In this document: positions 15,349 to 25,135 of the stretch, one piece after another | Numbering within the stretch: position 1 is the stretch's first letter | Layout of the letters: every line of letters begins with the position of its first letter | Assembly (NCBI GenBank): GCA_031401035.1 | Contig: JANNRA010000210.1 | Span: 1 to 35,753, forward strand | Reading direction: 5' to 3' | DNA length: 35,753 nt | DNA from: JANNRA01 sp031401035 | GTDB taxonomy: Bacteria; Desulfobacterota; Binatia; HRBIN30; CADEER01 | Notes under the pieces: generated by a model | What the model was told of the DNA's origin: nothing | Database searches by the model: none | What the model saw: the letters and a program-made list of their open reading frames with translations, nothing else | Translations under genes and position numbers: made by a program

Positions 15349-16410
15349 ATGTCCGATACTCCCGGCCTCGACCACGCCGCCGTCGCCGCCTTCTTCGCCG
15401 CGCACGTGCCCGGTGGCGACGTCCCGCTCACCTACTCCCTGATCGCCGGCGGGCGCTCGAACCTGACCTATCGCGTCGACGGCGGCGACCACTCCTGGGT
15501 GCTGCGCCGGCCGCCGCTCGGACATGTGCTGCCGACCGCGCACGACATGGCGCGCGAGTATCGCGTCCAGGCCGCCCTCGCCGACACCGTCGTGCCGGTC
15601 GCCCGACCCATCGCCCTGTGCGAGGACCCGGCCATTAACGGCATGCCCTTCTACGTCATGGAGTACCGCCCCGGTATCGTCCTGGCGCAGACGCTTCCGG
15701 CTGGCTACGCCGAGGCGCCGGCGGCGCGCCGGCGCGTCAGCGAGGCGATGATCGACACCATGGTCCACCTGCACGCGATCGACTTTCGCGCTGTCGGGCT
15801 GGCGGATTTCGGCCACCCGGACGGCTACCTCGAGCGCCAGGTGCGGCGCTGGGGCCAGCAGTGGGAGCGGTCGCAGACCGCACCGCTGCCGGCCATCGAC
15901 GGGCTGGCGCGGCGGCTGCGCGCGGCGCTGCCGGCCTCGCCGCCGCCGACCATCGTCCATGGCGACTTCCGCCTCGGCAACCTGGCGCTCGCGCCCGACG
16001 ACCCCGGCCGCGTCGTCGCCGTCTTCGACTGGGAGATGGCGACGCTCGGCGACCCGCTCGCCGACCTCGGTTACACGCTCATCTATTGGGCCGATCCCGA
16101 CGACGTCATCGATCCGGCCAGCATCGGCAGTGTCGCCGGTTTCACCCGCGAGCCCGGCTTCCTGCGCCGCGCCGAGCTGATCGACCGCTACGCGCGCGGC
16201 AGCCGCCGCGACGTCGCCGCCGTCGACTTCTACCAGGTGCTGGCACTCTACAAGCTGGCGATCATCGCCGAGGGGATTTACGCGCGCCACCTGCAGGGCA
16301 AGACTCTCGGCGAGGGCTTCGCCGGCATGCTGCGCGCCACCCCGAGCCTCGCCGAGCGTGCCCTGGCGATCGCGGATGCCGCGGCCGACCCGCGCCTGCA
16401 CGGCGCCTAG
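15349..16410 (+). CDS. Phosphotransferase (APH/ACAD10-like) family protein
   Basis: This 353-residue protein has a kinase-like fold. It has an N-lobe with SLIAGGRSNLTYRVDGGDHS and the lysine-replacing VLRRPP, the hinge YVMEYRPG, the catalytic loop IVHGDFRLGN (D in HGD, N in LGN) and the metal motif VFDWEMATLGDPLADLGY. This subgroup, related to the N-terminal domain of human ACAD10/11, commonly sits beside acyl-CoA dehydrogenases and may phosphorylate hydroxyacyl-CoA intermediates. No acyl-CoA dehydrogenase is adjacent here. An aminoglycoside resistance role is unlikely. Confidence 0.85.
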   Translation: MSDTPGLDHAAVAAFFAAHVPGGDVPLTYSLIAGGRSNLTYRVDGGDHSWVLRRPPLGHVLPTAHDMAREYRVQAALADTVVPVARPIALCEDPAINGMPFYVMEYRPGIVLAQTLPAGYAEAPAARRRVSEAMIDTMVHLHAIDFRAVGLADFGHPDGYLERQVRRWGQQWERSQTAPLPAIDGLARRLRAALPASPPPTIVHGDFRLGNLALAPDDPGRVVAVFDWEMATLGDPLADLGYTLIYWADPDDVIDPASIGSVAGFTREPGFLRRAELIDRYARGSRRDVAAVDFYQVLALYKLAIIAEGIYARHLQGKTLGEGFAGMLRATPSLAERALAIADAAADPRLHGA

Positions 16411-16421
16411 CAGGTTCAGGT

Positions 16422-16522
16422 CCCCTCACCCTGACCCTCTCCCTGCGGGAGAGGGGACCCAGGCAGGTACCGTGTTGCTTGCGGGTTCCCTTCTCCCGCA
16501 GGGAGAGGGATAGGGGGAGGGG
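16422..16522. repeat. Pair of inverted REP-like elements (BIME-like)
   Basis: Two copies of a CCCTCTCCCTGCGGGAGAGG-type hairpin lie in opposite orientation at about 16422-16457 and 16487-16522, each with a CCCCTC(A/C)CCCT tail. A third copy of the same family lies at 14308-14341. The pair fills the gap between the phosphotransferase and the MFS gene. The structure is that of bacterial interspersed mosaic elements: extragenic palindromes in head-to-head pairs. Confidence 0.75.
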
Positions 16523-16550
16523 ATACCAACTCGCCGTCGCGCTCGACACC

Positions 16551-17876
16551 ATGCCCGCCCCCCACATCATCGGCACCGGCCGCCTGCTCGCCTACGGCGG
16601 CCCCATCGTCGCGCTCGCCTACCTGCTGTTCTTCGTCCAGTTCTATTTCCTCAAGTACGCCACAGACGTGCTGCTGCTGCCGCCGGCGACGGTCGGGGCG
16701 CTGTTTGCGCTCGCCAAGCTGTGGGACGCGCTGAGCAACCCGCTGGTCGGCAGTTGGAGCGACCGCACGCGCTCGCGCCTCGGCCGCCGTCGGCCCTTCC
16801 TGCTCGGCGCGCTGCCGCTGCTCGCCGCCGGCTACGTCCTGTTGTGGAACCCGCCGCTCGGACTCGCCGCCGGGCCGCTCATCGTCTGGGTCGGCGCCGC
16901 GCTGTTCATCTTCTTCTCCGCCTTCGCGCTCTACGCCATCCCGCACGCCGCCCTCGGCGCCGAGCTGAGCTCGGACTCGCACCAGCGCACGCGGCTGTTC
17001 GGGGCGCGGCAGATGAGCTTCACGCTCGGCATGCTGCTCGCCTTCGCGGCCATCCAGGTGGCGATGAATGCCCCCGACGCACGCGTCGCGACGGCGCGCA
17101 TGGCGCTGCCGGGCGCGCTGCTGGCCGTCGCGCTGCTGGCCATCACCCCGCTCACCGTCGGCGAAGGCGCGCCGCCCGCGAGCGGCGGCCGCAGCCTGCG
17201 CGGCGGCCTGCGCGACGTCTTCGCCAGTTCGCCCGCCCGCACCCTGATTGCGGTGTGGTTCATCGAGAACCTCGGCGTCGGCGCGGTCGGGACTATGGCG
17301 CCGTACGTGGCCGAGTATCTGCTCAAGCGGCCCGACATCGTCGGCGCCCTGCCGGCGGCGTACGTCGTCGCCGGCATCGCCTCGGTTCCGTTCTGGGTGC
17401 CGGTGGCGCGCCGCTACGGCGCGCGCGACACCTGGTTGGCGGCGATGCTGCTCGCCGCGGTGGCCTTCGGCGCCATGCTGGTCGTCGACGAGGGCGAGGT
17501 GGCGCTGCTGCTGATCCTGTTGGGTCTCGCCGGCTTCGCCATGGGCTGCGGCGGCGTCCTGTCGCAGTCGCTGATGGCCGACATCATCGACCTCGACGAG
17601 CAACGCACCGGCGAGCGCAAGGAGGGCGTCTATTCGGCGGCGATGATGTTCGCGCTGAAGATGGGCAGCTCGCTCGCCATCGCCGCCAGCGGCGTCGTCC
17701 TCGGCGCCGCCGGCTTCGCGCCCAATGCCGTGCAGACGCCGGAGAGCCTGTTCGGCATGCGCCTGCTGTTCGCCGGCCTGCCGTGTCTCGGCTTCCTCGT
17801 CGGCGCCGTGTTGTTCTGGCGCTTCCCGCTCGGGCGGCTGCCGGCGGCCGCGGCCGTCACCCCGACGCCGGAGTGA
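16551..17876 (+). CDS. GPH-type MFS symporter (MelB-like)
   Basis: This 441-residue protein has about twelve hydrophobic helices. The loop after helix 2, KLWDALSNPLVGSWSDRTRS followed by RLGRRRPFLL, is diagnostic for glycoside-pentoside-hexuronide:cation symporters. So is the late ADIIDLDEQRTGERKEGVYS segment. The substrate may be a sugar or a related compound; members near acyl-CoA genes also carry other solutes. No strong Shine-Dalgarno precedes the ATG at 16551, but the family alignment begins there. The last 20 bp overlap the end of the convergent ATPase gene. Confidence 0.85.
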   Translation: MPAPHIIGTGRLLAYGGPIVALAYLLFFVQFYFLKYATDVLLLPPATVGALFALAKLWDALSNPLVGSWSDRTRSRLGRRRPFLLGALPLLAAGYVLLWNPPLGLAAGPLIVWVGAALFIFFSAFALYAIPHAALGAELSSDSHQRTRLFGARQMSFTLGMLLAFAAIQVAMNAPDARVATARMALPGALLAVALLAITPLTVGEGAPPASGGRSLRGGLRDVFASSPARTLIAVWFIENLGVGAVGTMAPYVAEYLLKRPDIVGALPAAYVVAGIASVPFWVPVARRYGARDTWLAAMLLAAVAFGAMLVVDEGEVALLLILLGLAGFAMGCGGVLSQSLMADIIDLDEQRTGERKEGVYSAAMMFALKMGSSLAIAASGVVLGAAGFAPNAVQTPESLFGMRLLFAGLPCLGFLVGAVLFWRFPLGRLPAAAAVTPTPE

Positions 17877-20800
17877 GCGACTGCACCTGCAGCAGCTCGG
17901 GCGGTACTTCCCGGCGCGCCAGCTCCACCAGGTGCGGGTGGTGGGTGAAGAACAGCACCTGCGTACGGCGGCTGAAGTCGGCCAGCACGCGCAGGGCGGC
18001 GCCGGCGCGGTCGTCGTCGAAGTGCACCAGCAGGTCGTCGGCGACGAAGGGCGGCGGCTCGGCGCTGGCGAGATACTGCTCGACGGCGGCCAGGCGTAGC
18101 GCCAGGTAGAGCTGATCGCGCGTGCCGTCGCTCATCGCCGCGACGCCGAGTGCCGCGCCGCCGCGGTCGACGCCCACCAGAACCGGCTGGTCGGCGTCGT
18201 CGTAGTCGGTGCGCACGGCGCTGAACGTCTGCAGCGTCAGCAGCGGGAACAGCTGCGAGGCGCGGGTGAGAATCGGGTCCTGGTGGCGCTCGCGATAGCG
18301 CTCGACGAACTCGCGCAATACCACCTCGGCCAGACGCAGCCGCATGTATTCCTCGGCGCCAGCGCGGATGTGCGCCAGCTCGGCTTCCGCATCCTCCGCC
18401 TTCTGCGCGGCGGCAGCGGTCTCGCGCAGCATCGTGTCGCGCTCACGGCGGCGCTCGCCGTGCTGCTGCAGCCCGGCGTCGCGCTCGGCCTGCAGCGTCT
18501 GGAGCTGCTCGCGCAGCGCGGCTCGTCGCGCCGCCGTCAGGTCGCCGTCCTGATCGCGCACCTCGTCGAGCAGCTCGGCAAGGGTCAGCCCGGCGCCGTC
18601 CTCGACGAGCTGCCCCTCCAGCTCGGCACGCCTGCCGGTCAGCAGGCGCTTGCGCTCCGCCTGCGCCTCGACCGCTTCCAGGTTGTCGACGCCGTCGCAG
18701 GCGGCGCGTCGCACCAGCGCCTCGAGCCGCCGCTCGGTCGTCTCGAGATCTCGACGGGCCGCGTCGACGGCGTCGCGCAGCGTCGCCAGCCGCTCCGCCA
18801 TGCCGCTGCGGGTGATCACGTTGTCGGCGGCCTGCCGATGACGCGCCGTCAGCTCGCTGAGGACGCGTTCGGCCGGCTGGCCGAACAGGTCCGGGGCGAT
18901 CGGCGCGGCGACGGCCGCCACCGCGGTACGGAACTCCTCGGCGTCCTCCTCCATGCGCCGCAGCCGGCGCTGCAGATCGTTCGCCGCCTGATCCTGGGCC
19001 AAGGCCTGCTCGACCAGGGCCTGCGATTCCTCCACTTCACGCGGCGAGGCGCCGGCGTCGTGCCCGACCGCACCGATGAGGCTGGCCCATTCGGTCTGCC
19101 ACTCCGCCAGCTCCGCCTCGGCAGCACTGCGCTGTTGCTCGGCCGAGCAGATGCCGGCCTGGGCGGTCGCCGCTGCCTGCTCGAGTCCATCGCGTCCGCG
19201 GCGCGCCGCCTCGGCTTCGTGCAGCGAGCGCTGGCAGCGCGTCAACAGCAGGCCGAGATCCTCGTCGCTCGCCGGCGCGGTTTCGCCGACGGCCCGCAGG
19301 GCCTCGCGCAGCAGGCCCTGGCAGCGCGCAATCTCCTGCGCCAGGCCGGCCTGGCGCCCGTCCTCGTCACGCGCCGTGCCGGCCAGGTCGCGAACACGGC
19401 GGTGCGTCTCCACCCACGCCAGCATCTCCGCCGGCGGCAGCGGCGCGACGGCGAGCGGCGCCCACAGCGCCGCCCACTCCGCCGCCAGGGCGGCGTGGCC
19501 TGCCGCCACCGCGGCGAGGGCGTCGCGCGCCTCGGCCGAACGGGCGATGCCCTCGCCGCGGCCGCGCTGCAGGGCCTGGTCGCGGGCGACGCGCTCGGCG
19601 TCGGAGCGCAGTGCGTCGGCGAGGGCGTCGGCGTTGGCCACCTGCTCCTCATACACCTCGGGCAGCGGCCGCTCGGCAGCAGCGGCGGCGGCACTGCGCG
19701 CCGTCGCATCGCCGTCGACATAGGCGCGCCGCAGCAGACGCCAGGCGGCATCGCGCCGCTGCCGCGCCTCGGCCAGTTGCGCTGGCGTCGGCACCACACC
19801 GGCGGCGTGCAGGCGCTTGATCTCCGCCTCGATTTCGCGCTGCTCGCGGGCGCGCTCCTCGACCCGCTCCCGCGCCCGTTGCGCCTCGCCCGCGGCGGCC
19901 GGCAGACTCGTCGCGAAGCGCTGCACGGTGTCCGCCATCGGTACCGGAAGCGACTCCAGCGCTTCCAACGCACCGCGCCAGCCGTGCAGCGTCGCCGCCT
20001 CGGCACGGGCGCGGCGCCAGGCCGCCGCGCGCTTGGTGGCGCTGTCGGCGGCGTCCCTGAGCAAGCTGCCCTCGCGCTGCACCGCCTGGACGGCGTCGGC
20101 GAGCGGGCGCATGTCGCGCGGCGGCGGCGCCGCCGCCAGCGCCTGCGCCGCGTCGCCCGCCGCCGCCTGCGCCAGGACCACCGCCTGCGCGGCGGCGCCG
20201 CGGGTGGCGCGCAGGCCGTGGTGCTGGTCGGCCAGCTCGCGGATCCGCTTGGCCTTCGGCTTGGACACGCGCAGCGCCGCCGCCGCCGCCAGGGTCAGGC
20301 CGCCGCGCACCTCGGCGAGCAGCTGCTCGGTGGTGTCGCGCAGCGCCGCCAGCTCGGCGCGCAGCTTGGGTTGATCGGCGTTCGCCTTGCGCACCGCGCC
20401 GAGGTTCTCGTTCAGTCGCTGCAGCTCGCCGGCGGCGTCGAGCAGCGCCTGCGGCGTGTCGAGACCCTGCAGGACGCCCGCGAGGCGGGCGATTTCCGCC
20501 TCGTCCCGCAGCGCCTGGTCGGCGCGCTGATGGCGTCGGCCGAGCAGCGCCAGGCGCTCCTCGCGCGCCTCCGCCGGGAGATCCGGAACGCCCGCCAGAT
20601 CGCGCAGCTCGACGAGGATCTCGTCACGCGCCGCGAGGCGCGGCAGATTGCGTTGCACCCGTTCGAGCTTGCGCTGCTCCGCGTCGAGACGGGCGAGCTC
20701 CTGCCGCTGCGCGTCGCTCGCGGTGGCAAGGGCCGCGAGCACCTGTTCCAGCGCCAGGTAGTCCTCGCCCGCCAGGGCGGCCTGGCGCGCCGCCTGTCGC

Positions 20801-21375
20801 GCCTCGTTGTAGCGCCCGATGGCGGCGTTGACGGTCGGAATGCTGGCGCCCTTCTTGAACAGCACGTCGGCCTCGGCGGCCAGCGTCGCCAGCACGGCAC
20901 GGACGCTGCGGGTGCCGCCGGCGGCCTCGAAGAGGCTCTCGCCCAGCGCGCCGCCGGCCTGCAACAGATCCTCGGCGCCGCGCCGCAGGGCCTCGTGACC
21001 GAGCCCGAACATCGACGTGAACAGGGTGCGATCGACCTCGCCAAGAAACGGCCGCAGGGTGACATCGGGCAATGCCACCTTGCCCGCCGGCTCGAGCAGG
21101 GTGTCCTTGCGCCCCTTGCGGCGCAGGAACGACAGCCGACGCCCGTCGGCGGCCGCCAGCTCGGCGCCGAGGCGCAGCCGATCCTTGCGGTGTAGGAAGT
21201 CGTCGCTGGTCCGCTCGGGGATACCGAACAGCAAATCGGTGATCGCCCGCAGCGCCGTGCTCTTGCCGGCCGCGTTGGGGCCCAGCACGACCTGGAATGG
21301 GCGGTCCGGGTCGAACTCGAGGCGCGTCGCGGTGAAGACGCCGAAAGCGAGCAGGTCGAGGCTGAGGAGCTTCAC
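17857..21375 (-). CDS. YhaN/SbcC-like large coiled-coil ATPase
   Basis: This 1172-residue protein has Walker A GPNAAGKST at about residues 32-40 in an N-terminal half-ATPase (SLDLLAFGVFTATRLEFDPD before it). Long Ala/Arg/Glu-rich coiled-coil arms fill about residues 200-1050. The C-terminal half has the signature-like MSDGTRDQLYLALRL and Walker B VADDLLVHFDDDRA, then FFTHHPHLV. This is the SMC/Rad50 plan in its YhaN variant. It should form a DNA end-processing complex with the metallophosphatase encoded just upstream. The GTG start at 21375 overlaps the partner's stop (GTGA). No zinc-hook CxxC is seen in the middle of the coil. Confidence 0.85.
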   Translation of the reverse strand: MKLLSLDLLAFGVFTATRLEFDPDRPFQVVLGPNAAGKSTALRAITDLLFGIPERTSDDFLHRKDRLRLGAELAAADGRRLSFLRRKGRKDTLLEPAGKVALPDVTLRPFLGEVDRTLFTSMFGLGHEALRRGAEDLLQAGGALGESLFEAAGGTRSVRAVLATLAAEADVLFKKGASIPTVNAAIGRYNEARQAARQAALAGEDYLALEQVLAALATASDAQRQELARLDAEQRKLERVQRNLPRLAARDEILVELRDLAGVPDLPAEAREERLALLGRRHQRADQALRDEAEIARLAGVLQGLDTPQALLDAAGELQRLNENLGAVRKANADQPKLRAELAALRDTTEQLLAEVRGGLTLAAAAALRVSKPKAKRIRELADQHHGLRATRGAAAQAVVLAQAAAGDAAQALAAAPPPRDMRPLADAVQAVQREGSLLRDAADSATKRAAAWRRARAEAATLHGWRGALEALESLPVPMADTVQRFATSLPAAAGEAQRARERVEERAREQREIEAEIKRLHAAGVVPTPAQLAEARQRRDAAWRLLRRAYVDGDATARSAAAAAAERPLPEVYEEQVANADALADALRSDAERVARDQALQRGRGEGIARSAEARDALAAVAAGHAALAAEWAALWAPLAVAPLPPAEMLAWVETHRRVRDLAGTARDEDGRQAGLAQEIARCQGLLREALRAVGETAPASDEDLGLLLTRCQRSLHEAEAARRGRDGLEQAAATAQAGICSAEQQRSAAEAELAEWQTEWASLIGAVGHDAGASPREVEESQALVEQALAQDQAANDLQRRLRRMEEDAEEFRTAVAAVAAPIAPDLFGQPAERVLSELTARHRQAADNVITRSGMAERLATLRDAVDAARRDLETTERRLEALVRRAACDGVDNLEAVEAQAERKRLLTGRRAELEGQLVEDGAGLTLAELLDEVRDQDGDLTAARRAALREQLQTLQAERDAGLQQHGERRRERDTMLRETAAAAQKAEDAEAELAHIRAGAEEYMRLRLAEVVLREFVERYRERHQDPILTRASQLFPLLTLQTFSAVRTDYDDADQPVLVGVDRGGAALGVAAMSDGTRDQLYLALRLAAVEQYLASAEPPPFVADDLLVHFDDDRAGAALRVLADFSRRTQVLFFTHHPHLVELARREVPPELLQVQSLTPASG

Positions 21376-22631
21376 GTGTCGTCGTCCGCCCCGAGCAACC
21401 GCGGTAGCAACAGGCTTGCCGCGTCGCCGAGCAGGGCGCGCAGCTGCGCCGGATCGAACGTCAGGGCGCCGTCGCCCTCGCGCAGTTCGGCCGGCAGCCT
21501 GGACTTGAGATCCTCGAAGGTCGCGCCGAGGGCGCCGAGACGGGCGTCGTCGGCGCGCAGCGACTCGATGTCGCGCACCAGCTCGGCGATCGGGCCGCCC
21601 TGGTGCGTCAGCTCGTGCCAGTCGACCGCCGGCGCGGTGTCGAGGATCACCTTCTCGACCCACGCCAGTCCGGCGCCGAGATCGGTCGCCAGCGCGCGTG
21701 CGTCGGCAACCCACCCCTCGCGGCGATTGAGCAGCGCGGCGTGCGCCGCGCAGCGTCCGCTGACGCGCACGCGCAGTGCGCAGACCCGCCCTTCGGCGGG
21801 CGCCAGCGCCGCGCGGATACCGCCGGCGAGGCGCTCGAGCGCGTCGACAGGGGTCGCGCAGCCGGTCGCGTCGACCTCCACCACCAGCCAGCGCACGACG
21901 TCCAGGCTGCGCGCCTCGACGGCGCGGATGCGGCCGTGCTCGACGGTGACGACGGTGCACCCCTTCGCGCCGGTCTCGCGCGCGTGCCGGCCCTGCAGGT
22001 TGCCGGGGAACACCACCCACGGATCCTCGTGCAGCACCTCGCGGGCGTGCACGTGGCCGAGAGCCCAGTAGTCGTAGCCGCGCGCGACGAGATCCGGCAC
22101 CCGGCAGGGGGCGTAATTGGCGTGGCCGGGGCGGCCGTCGGCGCTGGTGTGCAGGACGCCGATGTTGACCAACCCGGCGAGCGGCGGCGGGTAGTCGGCG
22201 GCGAGATTCTCGGTCACGTCGCCGCGGGCGAAGCTCTGCCCGTGCAGGGCGACGCCGAGATCGTCGAGCAGCTGCGTCTCCGGGCGGCGCGAGGCGAACG
22301 TGTGGACGTTGTCCGGCAGGCGCAGGCTCTTGGTGATGCGGCTCGCCGCGTCGTGATTGCCGCGCACCACGAAGACCCGCACGCCGAGTTCGCGCAGGCG
22401 CGCCATCTGGGCCGCGAAGAACAGCCCGGTACCGAAGTCGCGCCAATCGCCATCGTAGAGGTCTCCGGCCAGCACCAGGAAGGCCGCCTGCTCGTCGGCG
22501 CACAGGGCGACCAGGTTCTCGAAGGCGCGCCGCGTGGCGGCGCGGATCTCGTCGACCGGCGCCCCCGGGTAGCGCGCCAAGCCGTGCAGCGGACTGTCCA
22601 GATGAATGTCAGCGGCGTGTACGAACTTCAT
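21372..22631 (-). CDS. YhaO/SbcD-like DNA repair metallophosphoesterase
   Basis: This 419-residue nuclease has all calcineurin-type motifs: D8/H10 in HAADIHLDSP, D57 in AGDLYDGD, N92/H93 in RGNHD, H161 in VLHTS, and H193/H195 in GHVH. A C-terminal capping region of about 170 residues follows. It pairs with the YhaN/SbcC-like ATPase directly downstream (4-bp overlap), as in SbcCD and YhaON. The ATG at 22631 is chosen because the motif block starts right after it; a GTG at 22649 would add six residues. The pair probably processes blocked DNA ends. Confidence 0.88.
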   Translation of the reverse strand: MKFVHAADIHLDSPLHGLARYPGAPVDEIRAATRRAFENLVALCADEQAAFLVLAGDLYDGDWRDFGTGLFFAAQMARLRELGVRVFVVRGNHDAASRITKSLRLPDNVHTFASRRPETQLLDDLGVALHGQSFARGDVTENLAADYPPPLAGLVNIGVLHTSADGRPGHANYAPCRVPDLVARGYDYWALGHVHAREVLHEDPWVVFPGNLQGRHARETGAKGCTVVTVEHGRIRAVEARSLDVVRWLVVEVDATGCATPVDALERLAGGIRAALAPAEGRVCALRVRVSGRCAAHAALLNRREGWVADARALATDLGAGLAWVEKVILDTAPAVDWHELTHQGGPIAELVRDIESLRADDARLGALGATFEDLKSRLPAELREGDGALTFDPAQLRALLGDAASLLLPRLLGADDDT

Positions 22632-22764
22632 GTCTTCTGCACCTGGCACGCCGTGGCGCTACTGCTAAGGCAACGATGCGACCGGCGGCGCGCCATAAAG
22701 GCACGCACCGGTGCTTCATTGGAAGCACGGCGGCCATCCGCGCGGATCGCCTGGAGACGCCCCT

Positions 22765-24888
22765 ATGCACGCTCGTCCGTTGACCATGACGCTGATCGGC
22801 GTCGCCCTCGCGTGCAGCCCCGGCGCCCGGCCGGCGCGCGCCGCCGGCCGCTGGACCCTGATCGGCTGGAACAACCTGGGCATGCACTGCATGGATCCCG
22901 ACTATCAGGTGTTCGCGCTGCTGCCGCCGTACAACACGGTGCAGGCACAGCTGGTCGACCCGAACGGCGCCCTGGTGCGGACGGCGGGCGGGATCACCGT
23001 CACCTATGAGGCGGTCGCCGACCCCGACGGCTCGATCAACACCACCTCGAGCGGCAAGACCAACTTCTGGTCCTATGTGGGACAGCTTTTCGGCGTCACG
23101 CCGGCCGCGGATGTCGGGCTGGCCGGCGCCGCCATGCCCGGCGCCGGCAACACGCCGCAGCCGCTGCGCTTCGACGCCGCGCAGGCCTGGTTCATCGGCG
23201 CGGGCATCCCGATCACGCCGCACGACGACGCCGGCCGCGGCAACAGCTACCCGCTCATGCGCCTGGTGGCACGTGACGCGGCGGGGGCGCTGCTCGCCCG
23301 CACCGACGTGGTCCTGCCGGTATCCGAGGAGCTCAACTGCCGCGGCTGCCACGCCTCCGACAGCAGCGCCGCCGCCGAACCGTTCGACGGCTGGGTGCGC
23401 GATCCCGCCCCCGAGCGCGACACGCGCCTGAACATCCTGCGCCTGCACGACGATCTCGAGGGCGGCGCGCCCGCCTACGACGCCGCGCTGGCGACGGCCG
23501 GCTACGACGCCGCCGGCCTCTTCGCCACCGCCAACGGCGGCACGGCCATTCTGTGCGCGCGCTGCCACGCCTCCGAGGCGCTGCCGGGCAGCGGCCTGAA
23601 CGGCATCAGCCCGCTGACGCAGGCCATCCATCGCCGCATGGCGCATGTGCGCGACCCGCAAACCGGGCTGCGGCTCGACGACGTCGCCAACCGCAGCGCC
23701 TGCTACCAGTGCCACCCCGGCTCGGTGACGCGCTGCCTGCGCGGCGCCATGGGCAGCGCCGTGGCGGCCGACGGCACCCTGGCGATGCAGTGCCAGAGCT
23801 GTCACGGCACGATGACCCAGGTGGCAGCCACCGATCGCGTCGGCTGGCTCGACGAGCCGGTCTGCCAGAGCTGCCACAGCGGCACCGCGGTCCACAACAA
23901 CGGCGCCATCCGCTACAGCAGCGTCTTCGAGCCCGACGGACGGGTGCGCAGCGCGGTGGACTCGACCTTCGCCACCGACCCCGACACGCCGATCGCCGGC
24001 CATTCTTTGTACCGGCTCTCCACCGGGCACGGCGGCCTGCAGTGCGCCGCCTGCCACGGCGCGACGCACGCCGAGTACCCGAGCGCCGAAGCCAACGACA
24101 ACCTGCAGAGCACCGCCCTGCAGGGCCATGTCGGCATGCTGGCGGAGTGCACCGCCTGCCACGCCACGGTGCCGCGCACGGTCGACGGTGGTCCGCACGG
24201 CCTGCACCCGCTCGGCGCCGACTGGGTCGAGGCGCACCCCAGCGCCGCCGAGGACGGCGGCGCCGACCGCTGCCGTGCCTGCCACGGCGCCGACCTGCGC
24301 GGCAGCGTGCTGTCGCGCGTCAAGGGTGACCGCATGCTGAACACCGACTTCGGCCGCAAGCACTTCTGGCGCGGCTTCGAGGTCGGCTGCTGGACCTGCC
24401 ACGCCGGGCCCGACAGCGAGCAGGCGAACCCCAATCGTCCGCCGCGCGCGGCGGACGCGACCGCGGCGACCACCGCCGGCAGGGCGGTCGACGTCGGACT
24501 CGCCGCCAGCGATGCCGACGGCGACGCACTGGCCCTGCGCCTCGTCGACCAGCCAGCGCACGGCACCGCCGGCCTGACCGGCGCGACGGCGCGCTACTTC
24601 CCGGCGGCCGGCTTTGTCGGCGACGACACCTTCACCTTCACCGCCTCGGACGGCGACAGCGACGGCACCCTCGCGGTGGTCACCGTCAGCGTCGCCGCCG
24701 CCTGCGCCGGCGACTGCGACGGCGGCGGCAGCGTCAGCATCGACGAACTGGTGCGCGGCGTCGGCCTGGCGCTGGGGACGGTCGGCATCGCCGCCTGTCC
24801 GGCGCTCGACACTTCGGGCGACGGCGCCGTGACCATCGACGAGTTGATCGCCGCCGTCGGTGCGGCACTCGACGGGTGCGCGCCGTAG
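22765..24888 (+). CDS. Secreted nine-haem c-type cytochrome with Ig-like and dockerin-like C-terminus
   Basis: This 707-residue protein has a signal peptide (MHARPLTMTLIGVALACSPG) and an N-terminal domain of about 175 residues (WTLIGWNNLGMHCMDPDYQV). Nine CxxCH haem sites follow: CRGCH, CARCH, CYQCH, CQSCH, CQSCH, CAACH, CTACH, CRACH and CWTCH. After these come a cadherin/Ig-like domain (DADGDALALRLVDQPAHGTA onward, with FVGDDTFTFTASDGDSDG) and a dockerin-like EF-hand pair (GDCDGGGSVSIDELVRGV and LDTSGDGAVTIDELIAAV). It should carry electrons outside the inner membrane; the tail may attach it to a partner or fold with calcium. GGAG upstream supports the ATG at 22765. Confidence 0.88.
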   Translation: MHARPLTMTLIGVALACSPGARPARAAGRWTLIGWNNLGMHCMDPDYQVFALLPPYNTVQAQLVDPNGALVRTAGGITVTYEAVADPDGSINTTSSGKTNFWSYVGQLFGVTPAADVGLAGAAMPGAGNTPQPLRFDAAQAWFIGAGIPITPHDDAGRGNSYPLMRLVARDAAGALLARTDVVLPVSEELNCRGCHASDSSAAAEPFDGWVRDPAPERDTRLNILRLHDDLEGGAPAYDAALATAGYDAAGLFATANGGTAILCARCHASEALPGSGLNGISPLTQAIHRRMAHVRDPQTGLRLDDVANRSACYQCHPGSVTRCLRGAMGSAVAADGTLAMQCQSCHGTMTQVAATDRVGWLDEPVCQSCHSGTAVHNNGAIRYSSVFEPDGRVRSAVDSTFATDPDTPIAGHSLYRLSTGHGGLQCAACHGATHAEYPSAEANDNLQSTALQGHVGMLAECTACHATVPRTVDGGPHGLHPLGADWVEAHPSAAEDGGADRCRACHGADLRGSVLSRVKGDRMLNTDFGRKHFWRGFEVGCWTCHAGPDSEQANPNRPPRAADATAATTAGRAVDVGLAASDADGDALALRLVDQPAHGTAGLTGATARYFPAAGFVGDDTFTFTASDGDSDGTLAVVTVSVAAACAGDCDGGGSVSIDELVRGVGLALGTVGIAACPALDTSGDGAVTIDELIAAVGAALDGCAP

Positions 24889-25135
24889 CCCGCATGTCTC
24901 ACGGACGCTCGCACACGGGGCACGTGCCGCCCCGCGGGGCGGCGGGCTGCCGCTCTGACGCCTGCGGTGGGGGAGAATCCAGGTGGCCAAGACTTGCGAG
25001 CCGCGCACGGTGCCATAGCAGCACCGTCGGCGACTCGCTAAGAACGAGGCAGAGATCGGGCACACCGCTGTGGCGGCGCGCCGGCGTCTCGGACCTGACG
25101 CGGCAGCGCCGAGCCCGAGACAGGAGGAGGAGTCC
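24889..25135. other. Intergenic region before the CBS gene
   Basis: No gene is seen in these 247 bases. It holds short GC-rich inverted stretches after the cytochrome stop (around 24928-24945) that could form a weak terminator. The promoter of the CBS gene must also lie here, but no clear -10/-35 pair was recognised. Confidence 0.4.

Noticed and set aside
18283..21195. Long plus-strand open frame opposite the YhaN-like ATPase
   Set aside because: It consists of Arg/Leu/Gln-rich low-complexity translation. The minus strand has Walker motifs and coiled coils in the right order.
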